From the NCBI GenBank assembly GCA_002403295.1, contig DHHN01000128.1, positions 20,325 to 26,056 on the forward strand: a stretch of 5,732 nt of DNA. Direction: 5' to 3'. Made by a program: the position numbers and the translations under genes. Under the pieces are notes generated by a model. The model had not been told where the DNA came from, searched no databases, and saw only the letters and a list, made by a program, of their open reading frames with translations. This document shows, piece by piece, positions 1-5,732 of this stretch. The stretch's first letter is position 1; each line of letters begins with the position of its first letter. The DNA comes from a bacterium UBP1_UBA4771 (GTDB lineage: Bacteria; Krumholzibacteriota; Krumholzibacteriia; Krumholzibacteriales; Krumholzibacteriaceae).

Positions 1-889
1 GCGAGCCGGACCTGCGCCAGCGGTCGTGGAACCACACCCATTGCTGCGGATACATCCGAACGAAACCCTCCACCGCCGCCGAGCAGCGCGCGGTGAGATC
101 GTCCACCGCCTCGCGCTCCGAGAGCCCGGCGCGCGGCGGCTCGAGCGGCGGCTTGACCGTGATGCGATGGCGGCCGCCGGGCTGCATGTGAATCGCCAGC
201 GGCACGACCGGCGCGCCGGCGCGAAGGGCGAACGCGGCCGCCCCGCTGGGCGTATGCGCCGGCATGCCGAAGAAGGGCACGAATACGCCGTCGACGTCGA
301 TATCCTGATCGATGAGCATGGCGAGGATCTCCCCGCGCCTGAGGGCCTTGAACGCCGACACGGCGCTCGCCCCCCGCGGGATCGAGCTGATCCCGTGGCG
401 GCGGCGCATGCCGATGAGCCTCTCCTCGAGGCGCCCGTCGCGAAGCTCCCGGTAGACCACGTTCACCTTGTATCCCTTTCCCGCGAAATAGGCCGCGAGC
501 AGCTCCCAGCAGCCGATGTGCCCCGTGAGGGCGACGACGCCGTTGCCCCCGCGGCACGCCTCAGCGAGGTGCTCCCCGCCGTCGAGGTCGCAGAGCTCTT
601 GCACCTGCTCCCTCGAAATATACGCGAGACGGAAGGCGTCGTACGCGTTCCGCGCGACGGCGACGAACGAACCCTTCGCCATCGCCGAGACGACGAGCGG
701 ATCGCTTCCCGGAAACGCGAGCGCGAGATTGCCGAGTGCGCGCTGCCGGTCCCGGCGGTAGAGCCTGAACGCCGCGCCCCCGAGGAGCGAGAAGAACGAA
801 AGACCCGCGCGACGCGGCATGAGCCTCGTGCTCAGTATGAGGGCGTTCACGAGAAGATATGCGCCCCATCTTCGTATCTTCCTCTTCAA
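1..889 (-). CDS. LpxL/HtrB-type lysophospholipid (lipid A) acyltransferase, 3' end cut by window edge
   Basis: Probably transfers a fatty acyl chain from acyl-ACP to a lipid A precursor at the inner face of the cytoplasmic membrane. I translated this frame by hand; it stays open from 973 to the left edge. Numbering from a TTG at 889 gives 296 residues. A basic start (KRKIRR) precedes a hydrophobic stretch at about 8-24. The HX4E acyltransferase motif is GHIGCWE (His124, Glu129), YR lies at 146-147, IDQD at about 193-196 and FVPFFG at 203-208. The family signature YPQQWVWFHDRW lies near 280-291. LpxL proteins are about 300 residues, so only a short C-terminus is missing. The start is uncertain: there is no in-frame ATG before 820, and other candidates are TTG at 943 or 928 and GTG at 850. 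I chose 889 because it gives a family-like N-terminus; its ribosome site is weak. The family is firm, but the acyl chain and exact acceptor cannot be read from sequence, so no symbol is given. Confidence 0.88.
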   Translation of the reverse strand, partial: MKRKIRRWGAYLLVNALILSTRLMPRRAGLSFFSLLGGAAFRLYRRDRQRALGNLALAFPGSDPLVVSAMAKGSFVAVARNAYDAFRLAYISREQVQELCDLDGGEHLAEACRGGNGVVALTGHIGCWELLAAYFAGKGYKVNVVYRELRDGRLEERLIGMRRRHGISSIPRGASAVSAFKALRRGEILAMLIDQDIDVDGVFVPFFGMPAHTPSGAAAFALRAGAPVVPLAIHMQPGGRHRITVKPPLEPPRAGLSEREAVDDLTARCSAAVEGFVRMYPQQWVWFHDRWRRSGS

Positions 890-1163
890 CCTGCGACGGC
901 CCGATTCTTTGTGCCACGGATGACGCAACCGGCTGCCGAACAAGGCTCTGATGCGTCTCTCAAGAGGTATATATCACCGAATTGGAAATCCGTCAAGCAA
1001 CATCTGTGCCAATGTCTGGAAGCAATACGGAACAATGAGGAACCATTTGCAATCATGGCGGATAGCGAGGAATCATGGGCCGTGCGGGGGAATTTTGGGC
1101 AACTGGAGGCGGCGAATGAACTCAACTCGTTGATAATGTGAAAGATGAATCCAGCGATCGAGG
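890..1163 (-). other. AT-richer intergenic leader between kdsD and the acyltransferase gene
   Basis: About 270 nt separate the kdsD stop from the preferred acyltransferase start. GC counted over 961-1140 is 87 of 180 bases (48%), well below the neighbouring genes. It holds the promoter at 996-968 and two copies of the 8-mer CCATGATT (minus strand, 1078-1071 and 1058-1051), exactly 20 nt apart. The hexamer TTCCTC also occurs twice, 30 nt apart (1072-1067 and 1042-1037). I see no GC-rich hairpin followed by a T run after kdsD, so no intrinsic terminator is called. No convincing small gene or RNA was recognised. Part of this stretch is in frame with the acyltransferase (open from 973), so a longer N-terminus would use some of it. 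Confidence 0.6.
968..996 (-). promoter_or_regulatory. Sigma70-type promoter for the acyltransferase gene
   Basis: On the minus strand, TTGACG (996-991) is followed after exactly 17 nt by TATATA (973-968). Each box differs from the vegetative consensus at one position. It lies in an AT-richer intergenic leader just upstream of the acyltransferase and points at it. Transcription would start near 960, upstream of all the candidate start codons. This suggests the gene can be transcribed independently of the kds genes. The call is by motif only. Confidence 0.65.
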
Positions 1164-2204
1164 CTATTTCAGCCCCTCCCGGACGATGTCGTGGATGTGA
1201 ATGAGGCCGACGGGCCGGCCGCCGTCGTCGATGACGAAGAGCTGGGTCACCGGGCCGCGGGCATCCATCTCCATCTGGGAAAGCGCGTCGACGGCGAGCG
1301 CCTCGGCCCGCGCCGTGCGCGGGGAGGCCGTCATGACGGCGGCGGCCTTCGCGCCGAGGGCCGCGGGATCCCGTATGAGGATGCGCTTGAGGTCCCCGTC
1401 GGTGATGATGCCGGCGAGACGGCCATGGATGTCGAGGATCCCCGTGCAGCCGAGGCGCTTGTTCGCGATCTCGAAGAGCGCCTCGCGAAGCGTCGTATCC
1501 ATGCCGATGACGGGCAGCTCCGCGCCCTTGTGCATGAGCTCCCCCACGGTGAGGCTCAGGCGTTTGCCGAGAACGCCGCTCGGATGCAGCCGCGCGAAAT
1601 CGTCGCGGCCGAAGTTTCTGCTCTGGAGCGTGGCGACGGCGAGCGCGTCGCCGAGCACCGTCGCCGCGGTCGTGCTCGTCGTCGGCACGATGTCCATCGG
1701 ACAGGCTTCCTTCGTCGCGAGCGTCGTGAGCACGATGTCGCTCTCCGCCGCGAGCGGCGAATCGGGGGTCGCCGTGATGGCGATCATCTTCACCTTCATC
1801 GCCTTGAGGAAGGGGATGAGCTTCGTGAGCTCGTCGTTCTTTCCGCTCTTGCTCACGGCGAGGAAGACGTCGTCCTTCGCGATCATTCCCATGTCGCCGT
1901 GCGCGGCGTCGCCGGGATGGAGATAGACGGCGGGCGTGCCGGTGCTGCTCAGCGTCGCCGCGATCTTGCGGGCGGCGATCCCCGATTTGCCGATCCCGCA
2001 CACGATCGCCTTGCCGCTGCATTCGAGCAGCAGCGCGACGGCCCTTCGAAACTCGGGGCCGATCGAGCGGCGAAGCTCCTGCAGACCCCGGATCTCGGCC
2101 GCGATCACCTCGCGCCCCATCTCCTCGACGTCCTGAGGCTTCGCGGGAGCCGGGCGCTCCGCCGCTTTCGCGGGATCGCGGGTATATTTCGTTCCATCCG
2201 ACAT
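1164..2204 (-). CDS. kdsD: Arabinose-5-phosphate isomerase (KdsD/KpsF/GutQ family)
   Basis: Cytoplasmic enzyme interconverting D-ribulose-5-phosphate and D-arabinose-5-phosphate, the first step of Kdo synthesis. It has 346 residues; E. coli KdsD has 328. An SIS domain covers about 50-190, with GIGKSG (70-75), SKSGKNDE (118-125) and the family block KEACPMDIVPTTSTTA (165-180). Two CBS domains fill about 218-346. Lys73, Glu125, Glu166 and His207 match the E. coli residues implicated in catalysis (Lys59, Glu111, Glu152, His193), all with a constant offset of 14, so the active site looks intact. The first 25 or so residues are rich in Ala, Pro, Lys and Glu and look like an unstructured extension. 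The ATG at 2204 has a purine-rich GGAAAGAG (2219-2212) with 7 nt spacing. The gene lies 97 nt after kdsA. The CBS pair could sense a nucleotide or sugar ligand, but nothing here shows which. The paralogue GutQ does the same reaction; Kdo context favours kdsD. Confidence 0.95.
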   Translation of the reverse strand: MSDGTKYTRDPAKAAERPAPAKPQDVEEMGREVIAAEIRGLQELRRSIGPEFRRAVALLLECSGKAIVCGIGKSGIAARKIAATLSSTGTPAVYLHPGDAAHGDMGMIAKDDVFLAVSKSGKNDELTKLIPFLKAMKVKMIAITATPDSPLAAESDIVLTTLATKEACPMDIVPTTSTTAATVLGDALAVATLQSRNFGRDDFARLHPSGVLGKRLSLTVGELMHKGAELPVIGMDTTLREALFEIANKRLGCTGILDIHGRLAGIITDGDLKRILIRDPAALGAKAAAVMTASPRTARAEALAVDALSQMEMDARGPVTQLFVIDDGGRPVGLIHIHDIVREGLK

Positions 2205-2211
2205 GGCGTCA

Positions 2212-2219
2212 CTCTTTCC
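2212..2219 (-). promoter_or_regulatory. Ribosome binding site of kdsD
   Basis: The purine tract GGAAAGAG ends 7 nt before the ATG at 2204. It supports this ATG and hence the N-terminal extension of KdsD relative to E. coli. Confidence 0.5.
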
Positions 2220-2301
2220 GGGAATGATACCGTAACATGGCGGATACGCCCCGCGAAACGCAACTGATTTATCTACCCCGGCGCCCTCGGGGCCGCGCGC
2301 G

Positions 2302-3129
2302 TCAGGCGCCGAAGCCCCGCACGAGCCGGAATATGCTCCCGAGCTCTCCGAGCAGCTTCGCGAGCCGGTCGAGGGGAAGCATCGCCTCGGCGTCGCACCG
2401 GCACTCGAGCGGGGCGAAATGGGTCTCGATGAAAATTCCGTCGCACCCGGCGGCCGCCGCCGCGCGGGCGAGCGTCGAGACGTACTCGGGGCGCCCGCCC
2501 GATCTCGTACCGAGGCCGCCCGGAAGCTGGAGCGAATGGGTCGCGTCGAAGACGAGCGGCGCGCCGAACCGGCGCATGCGCGGGAACGAGGTGAAATCGA
2601 CGACGAGGTTGTTGTAGCCGAACGCCGTGCCGCGCTCGGTGATCATCACGCCGCCGGCCCCCGAGGCGCGCGCCTTCTCGACGGCGTTTCCCATCTCCTC
2701 GGGGGAGAGCATCTGGCTCTTCTTGAGGTTCACGGTCTTCCCCGTTTGCGCCGCCGCCGCGACGAGGCGCGTCTGCCGCACGAGAAACGCGGGGATCTGG
2801 ATGACGTCGACGACGTCCTTCGCCCGCGGGATCTCCTCGCGACAGTGAACGTCCGTGAGGAGCGGCACGCGGGCCTTCGCGCCCACCGCGGCGAGCATCT
2901 CGAGCCCCTTCTCGAGACCGGGCCCAGCGTAGGAATCGAGGGAGGAGCGGTTGTCTTTGAGATAGCTCGACTTGAAGATGTAGAAGAATCCCTCCCGCGC
3001 GGCCGCCTCGGCGCACTCGCCGGCGACCCGCAGCGCGTCCTCGAGCCGCTCGAGCACGCAGGGACCGGCGATGAGGATGGGGGTCTCGCGCGGCGCGACC
3101 GCGCGTCCGGCGATGCGCAGCTCGTCCAT
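2302..3129 (-). CDS. kdsA: 3-deoxy-8-phosphooctulonate (Kdo-8-phosphate) synthase, metal-dependent class
   Basis: Condenses phosphoenolpyruvate with arabinose-5-phosphate to give Kdo-8-phosphate in the cytoplasm. It has 275 residues in a single TIM-barrel domain of the DAHP synthase I/KdsA family; E. coli KdsA has 284. Recognisable blocks are FKSSYLKDNRSS (52-63), the PGLEKG loop (70-75), VVDVIQIPAFLVRQT (106-120), ITERGTAFGYNNLVVD (163-178) and FDATHSLQ (194-201). The four residues that bind the metal in the Aquifex enzyme (Cys11, His185, Glu222, Asp233) are present as Cys24, His198, Glu235 and Asp246, with a constant offset of 13. Enzymes of the E. coli type have Asn at the Cys position, so this one should need a divalent metal. 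The ATG at 3129 follows GAGGGGG (3141-3135), which overlaps the pyrG stop codon. With a 10-nt gap, translation is probably coupled to pyrG. The substrate arabinose-5-phosphate comes from kdsD next door. Confidence 0.97.
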   Translation of the reverse strand: MDELRIAGRAVAPRETPILIAGPCVLERLEDALRVAGECAEAAAREGFFYIFKSSYLKDNRSSLDSYAGPGLEKGLEMLAAVGAKARVPLLTDVHCREEIPRAKDVVDVIQIPAFLVRQTRLVAAAAQTGKTVNLKKSQMLSPEEMGNAVEKARASGAGGVMITERGTAFGYNNLVVDFTSFPRMRRFGAPLVFDATHSLQLPGGLGTRSGGRPEYVSTLARAAAAAGCDGIFIETHFAPLECRCDAEAMLPLDRLAKLLGELGSIFRLVRGFGA

Positions 3130-3134
3130 CGGCG

Positions 3135-3141
3135 CCCCCTC
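3135..3141 (-). promoter_or_regulatory. Ribosome binding site of kdsA overlapping the pyrG stop codon
   Basis: GAGGGGG reads out of the pyrG TGA stop (3142-3140) and stands 5 nt before the kdsA ATG. The overlap implies that ribosomes finishing pyrG can restart on kdsA, so the two genes should be co-transcribed and made in a linked ratio. Confidence 0.7.
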
Positions 3142-4801
3142 AGTCGTCCCCGCCCGCGGCGGCGGGGGTGCTCTCGCAATCGGCGCGCTCGCGCTTGCAT
3201 TCCCTCGCGGCGCCGACGAGCCCCCTGAAGAGCGGGTGCGCGCGGTTCGGCCTCGATTTGAGCTCGGGGTGGAACTGGCAGCCGATAAAGCAGGGATGGC
3301 CGGGCAGCTCGATCATCTCGACGAGCTCTCCGTCGGGAGAGGTCCCCGAGATCGCGAGTCCCGCCTCCGCGAGGGCCGTGCGGTAGGCGTTGTTGACCTC
3401 GAAGCGGTGGCGGTGGCGCTCCGAGACGTCGAGGACCCCGTAGAGCCGGTGCGCGAGCGAGCCCTCGACGATGCGGCACGGATACGCCCCGAGACGCATC
3501 GTGCCCCCCATCATCGTGCGGCTGCGCTGCTCGAGCATGAGATCGATCACCGGGTGCGGCGTGTCGCGGTCGAACTCGGAGCTGTTCGCGCCCGCGAGCC
3601 CGCAGACGTTTCGGGCGAACTCGACGACGGCGACCTGGAGCCCGAGACAGATCCCGAGGAAGGGGATGCGGTTCTCCCGCGCGTACCTGACCGCCGCTAT
3701 CTTTCCCTCGATGCCGCGGTCGCCGAAGCCGCCCGGCACGAGGACGCCGTGCACGCCGGCGAGGTGCGCCTCGGCCCCCTCGGTCTCGATCTTTTCCGTA
3801 TCGACCCACTTGATCCGCACCTCGACGCCGTTCGCCACGCCGGCGTGGGTGAACGACTCGACGATGCTCTTGTAGGCGTCGTGCAGGTGCACGTACTTGC
3901 CGCACATGGCGATCTCGACGCTCTCCGTCATCGAGTAGATCTTCTCCACCATCCGCTCCCATTCGCCCATATCGGGGGGCGGGCAGGCGAGTCCGAGCTT
4001 CTCGCAGACGATGTCGTCGAGTCCCTCCTTGCGAAAGATGAGCGGCACCTGGTAGATCGAGGGCACGTCGCGCGCCTCGATCACCTCGCGCTCGGCGACG
4101 TTGCAGAAGAGCGCGATCTTGCCGCGGATGTCGTGCGAGAGCGGCCGCTCGGTGCGGCAGATGAGGATATTCGGCTGGATGCCGATCGACAGGAGCTGTT
4201 TCACGCTGTGCTGCGTCGGTTTCGTCTTGAGCTCGCGCGCCGCCTTGATGTAGGGCACGAGCGTGAGGTGCACGTACAGGCAGTTCTCGCGGCCCACCTC
4301 GAGCCGGAACTGGCGGATCGCCTCGAGGAACGGCAACCCCTCGATGTCGCCCGTCGTCCCGCCGATCTCGGTGATGACGACGTCGACGTCGTCGCCGTTC
4401 TCGGCGGCCTGCCGGATGCGGGCCTTGATCTCGTTGGTGACGTGCGGGACGACCTGAACGGTCCGCCCGAGGTAGCCGCCCTCGCGCTCGCGGTTGATGA
4501 CGGCCTCGTAGATCTGTCCGGTGGTCACGTTCGAACGCTGGCTCAGGCTCCGGTCGATGAACCGCTCGTAGTGCCCGAGATCGAGATCCGTCTCGGCGCC
4601 GTCGTCGGTGACGTAGACCTCGCCGTGCTGGAACGGGCTCATCGTGCCGGGATCGACGTTGAGATAGGGATCGAATTTCTGGAGGACGACGCGCAGGCCG
4701 CGCTGTTTGAGGAGGAGCCCGATCGACGAGCACGCGATCCCTTTTCCGAGAGACGACACCACCCCGCCCGTCACGAAGATGTATTTCGCCTTCTCGCCCA
4801 C
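3140..4801 (-). CDS. pyrG: CTP synthase (glutamine-hydrolysing)
   Basis: Aminates UTP to CTP using ATP and glutamine, the last step of pyrimidine nucleotide synthesis. It has 553 residues; E. coli PyrG has 545. The N-terminal synthetase domain spans about 1-275, with GGVVSSLGKG (12-21), DPGTMSPFQHGEVYVTDDG (50-68), ETDLDLGHYERF (70-81), EIGGTTGD (145-152) and TKPTQHSVKQLLSIG (193-207). The class I glutamine amidotransferase domain follows (about 295-530), with the nucleophile Cys385 in GICLGLQ and the His511/Glu513 pair in FHPEL. All catalytic residues are present. The last 20 or so residues are a polar tail outside the domain. The start is GTG at 4801, with GAGG (4810-4807) 5 nt upstream; it places the conserved YIFVTGG at residue 7, close to the E. 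coli position. It sits between kdsB, which consumes CTP, and kdsA. The pairing suggests local supply of CTP for Kdo activation while also serving the whole cell. Confidence 0.98.
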   Translation of the reverse strand: MGEKAKYIFVTGGVVSSLGKGIACSSIGLLLKQRGLRVVLQKFDPYLNVDPGTMSPFQHGEVYVTDDGAETDLDLGHYERFIDRSLSQRSNVTTGQIYEAVINREREGGYLGRTVQVVPHVTNEIKARIRQAAENGDDVDVVITEIGGTTGDIEGLPFLEAIRQFRLEVGRENCLYVHLTLVPYIKAARELKTKPTQHSVKQLLSIGIQPNILICRTERPLSHDIRGKIALFCNVAEREVIEARDVPSIYQVPLIFRKEGLDDIVCEKLGLACPPPDMGEWERMVEKIYSMTESVEIAMCGKYVHLHDAYKSIVESFTHAGVANGVEVRIKWVDTEKIETEGAEAHLAGVHGVLVPGGFGDRGIEGKIAAVRYARENRIPFLGICLGLQVAVVEFARNVCGLAGANSSEFDRDTPHPVIDLMLEQRSRTMMGGTMRLGAYPCRIVEGSLAHRLYGVLDVSERHRHRFEVNNAYRTALAEAGLAISGTSPDGELVEMIELPGHPCFIGCQFHPELKSRPNRAHPLFRGLVGAARECKRERADCESTPAAAGGDD

Positions 4802-4806
4802 GCCGA

Positions 4807-4810
4807 CCTC
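4807..4810 (-). promoter_or_regulatory. Ribosome binding site supporting the GTG start of pyrG
   Basis: GAGG lies 5 nt upstream of the GTG at 4801. This spacing, together with the N-terminal fit to the PyrG family, decides the start codon, since no ATG stands at the expected place. Confidence 0.6.
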
Positions 4811-4856
4811 GGGAGTTTATTCGCGCGACAGCGGACCGACCGGAACACCGCGCACC

Positions 4857-4885
4857 ACTCTAGCGGGTCGGGGTTCGTATTTCAA
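4857..4885 (-). promoter_or_regulatory. Possible internal promoter for pyrG across the kdsB stop codon
   Basis: TTGAAA (4885-4880) overlaps the kdsB TGA stop and is followed after 17 nt by TAGAGT (4862-4857). Matches to the sigma70 consensus are 5/6 and 4/6. Transcription would begin near 4850, giving a leader of about 50 nt before the pyrG GTG. An essential nucleotide gene inside a sugar operon would benefit from its own promoter. The -10 box is only fair, so this is tentative. Confidence 0.35.
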
Positions 4886-5732
4886 CGTTTTTCGCGGGAA
4901 AATTTCTTCGACGCGGCGCTCGAACGCGCGCGCCGCGCGCCCGGACGCGAGCGGAGCGCCCGTTCGACCTTTTTGAGGTCCTCGGGGCGATCGACGCCGA
5001 TCGAGTCGGTGCGGCAGGTCACGACGCGGATACGGTAGCCGTTCTCGAGAGCCCTGAGCTGTTCGAGCGATTCGAGCCGCTCGAGGGGGCCGAGCGGGAG
5101 GCGCCGCCACATCATGAGGAGCTCGCGCCGGAAGGCGTAGACGCCGACGTGGCGCAGAAGGCCCTTGCCGAGGGCCGCGGGAGCGTCCGGGGACGACGCC
5201 GCGTCGCCCGGCGCGATGCCGGGATACGGAATCGGCGAACGCGAGAAATACAGCGCGTTTCCGTCTCGGTCGCAGACGACCTTCACGACATCGGGCCGGG
5301 CGAGCTCGTCGAGGTCCTCGAGCGGCGCGGCGAGCGTGCCCATCATGAGGCTCCGGTCCTCGCGCATCGCGTCGATGAGCCTCTCGACCGCGCCCGACGG
5401 CAGGAGCGGCTCGTCCCCCTGGACGTTCACCACGATGCCGTGGGTGAATTTCGCCGCGGCCTCGCGGACGCGCGACGTTCCGGTCTGGTGCTCGGATGAG
5501 GTCATGATCGCCGTGCCCCCGGCGTCGTCGACGATCGCCTTGATGCGCGGGTCGTCGGTCGCGACGATGACGGTATCGGCGTTGCGGATCTTCGACGCGC
5601 GTTGAAAGACGTGCACGATCATCGGCACGCCCCGGATGACGGCGAGCGGCTTGCCGGCGAACCGGGTGGAGCCGTAGCGCGCCGGAATGACGACGATCGC
5701 CCGGTCGGCCGTCTGGAGCGGCTTGCCCGACG
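4882..5732 (-). CDS. kdsB: 3-deoxy-manno-octulosonate (Kdo) cytidylyltransferase, 5' end cut by window edge
   Basis: Activates Kdo with CTP to CMP-Kdo and pyrophosphate, the donor for Kdo transferases that build the LPS inner core. The frame is open to the right edge, and 282 residues lie in the window. Hand translation of the first part gives the nucleotide-binding signature IPARYGSTRFAGKPL at window residues 15-29, then VATDD, VQGDEP (103-108), ALYFSRSPIPYPG and, near the end, GVDRPEDL. The Asp residues in QGDEP and GVDRPEDL correspond to the metal-binding pair of the family. E. coli KdsB begins only a few residues before its IPARY. Here at least 14 residues precede IPARY and no ATG, GTG or TTG occurs in frame among them, so the true start lies outside the window. 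The GTG at 5628 would remove the catalytic signature and is not the start. About 20 basic and polar residues follow the normal end of the family. pyrG follows after 80 nt. Confidence 0.96.
   Translation of the reverse strand, partial: SGKPLQTADRAIVVIPARYGSTRFAGKPLAVIRGVPMIVHVFQRASKIRNADTVIVATDDPRIKAIVDDAGGTAIMTSSEHQTGTSRVREAAAKFTHGIVVNVQGDEPLLPSGAVERLIDAMREDRSLMMGTLAAPLEDLDELARPDVVKVVCDRDGNALYFSRSPIPYPGIAPGDAASSPDAPAALGKGLLRHVGVYAFRRELLMMWRRLPLGPLERLESLEQLRALENGYRIRVVTCRTDSIGVDRPEDLKKVERALRSRPGARRARSSAASKKFSREKR

Noticed and set aside
561..917. Minus-strand 118-codon frame starting with GTG at 917
   Set aside because: It overlaps the acyltransferase in another frame, and its Arg-rich sequence resembles no family.
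26..1141. A 371-codon open frame on the plus strand over the left end
   Set aside because: The minus-strand frame here gives a convincing LpxL-type protein with HX4E and the YPQQWVWFHDRW signature; the plus-strand frame is its shadow and has no family features.
1140..1163. Terminator after kdsD
   Set aside because: Only the 6-base palindrome CGATCG is present near the stop, with no stem of useful length and no T tract.
2205..2301. Promoter or terminator in the 97-nt kdsA-kdsD gap
   Set aside because: A TATCAT box (near 2230) has no -35 box at 15-18 nt. A CCCCG/CGGGG inverted pair just after the kdsA stop has only 5 bp and no T run after it.
2730..4733. A 667-codon minus-strand open frame overlapping pyrG and kdsA
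   Set aside because: It is a frame-shifted reading of pyrG and kdsA with low-complexity Arg-rich translation. Both real genes are intact in their own frames.
3071..5038. A 655-codon open frame on the plus strand opposite pyrG and its neighbours
   Set aside because: It is antisense to pyrG, which has complete family motifs. Its translation is rich in Arg, Asp, Glu and Ala, as expected for the complement of GC-rich coding sequence, and shows no recognisable domain.

Overview
The window is part of a high-GC bacterial chromosome, with a Kdo/lipid A biosynthesis cluster on the minus strand. All five recognisable genes read right to left: kdsB (cut by the right edge), pyrG, kdsA, kdsD, then an LpxL/HtrB-type acyltransferase (cut by the left edge). 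The Kdo and lipid A genes point to a Gram-negative, LPS-making organism. Coding GC is high (one pyrG line counts 46/60, one kdsB line 41/60). The sequence alone does not fix the phylum. The kdsB-pyrG-kdsA-kdsD order is known from several deep-branching Gram-negative lineages, including Deltaproteobacteria-like groups, so I make no finer call.

Layout, in transcription order. kdsB (5732 to 4882, 5' end missing) makes CMP-Kdo. After 80 nt comes pyrG (4801 to 3140, GTG start), encoding CTP synthase. After only 10 nt comes kdsA (3129 to 2302), encoding Kdo-8-phosphate synthase of the metal-dependent class. After 97 nt comes kdsD (2204 to 1164), encoding arabinose-5-phosphate isomerase with an SIS domain and two CBS domains. 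A leader of about 270 nt with much lower GC (87/180 counted in 961-1140) follows. It carries a near-consensus sigma70-type promoter, and the acyltransferase follows it (about 889 to beyond 1).

How the genes work together: KdsD converts ribulose-5-phosphate to arabinose-5-phosphate, and KdsA condenses this with phosphoenolpyruvate to Kdo-8-phosphate. A phosphatase (KdsC, not in this window) releases Kdo. PyrG supplies the CTP with which KdsB activates Kdo to CMP-Kdo for transfer to lipid A precursors. LpxL-type enzymes commonly acylate the Kdo-bearing precursor, so the last gene belongs to the next stage of the same pathway.

I found no undescribed system, mobile element, CRISPR array or RNA gene. 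Points worth a second look are the separately promoted acyltransferase with a non-ATG start in an AT-richer leader, a possible pyrG promoter straddling the kdsB stop codon, the absence of kdsC, the class of KdsA, and terminal extensions on KdsB and KdsD.
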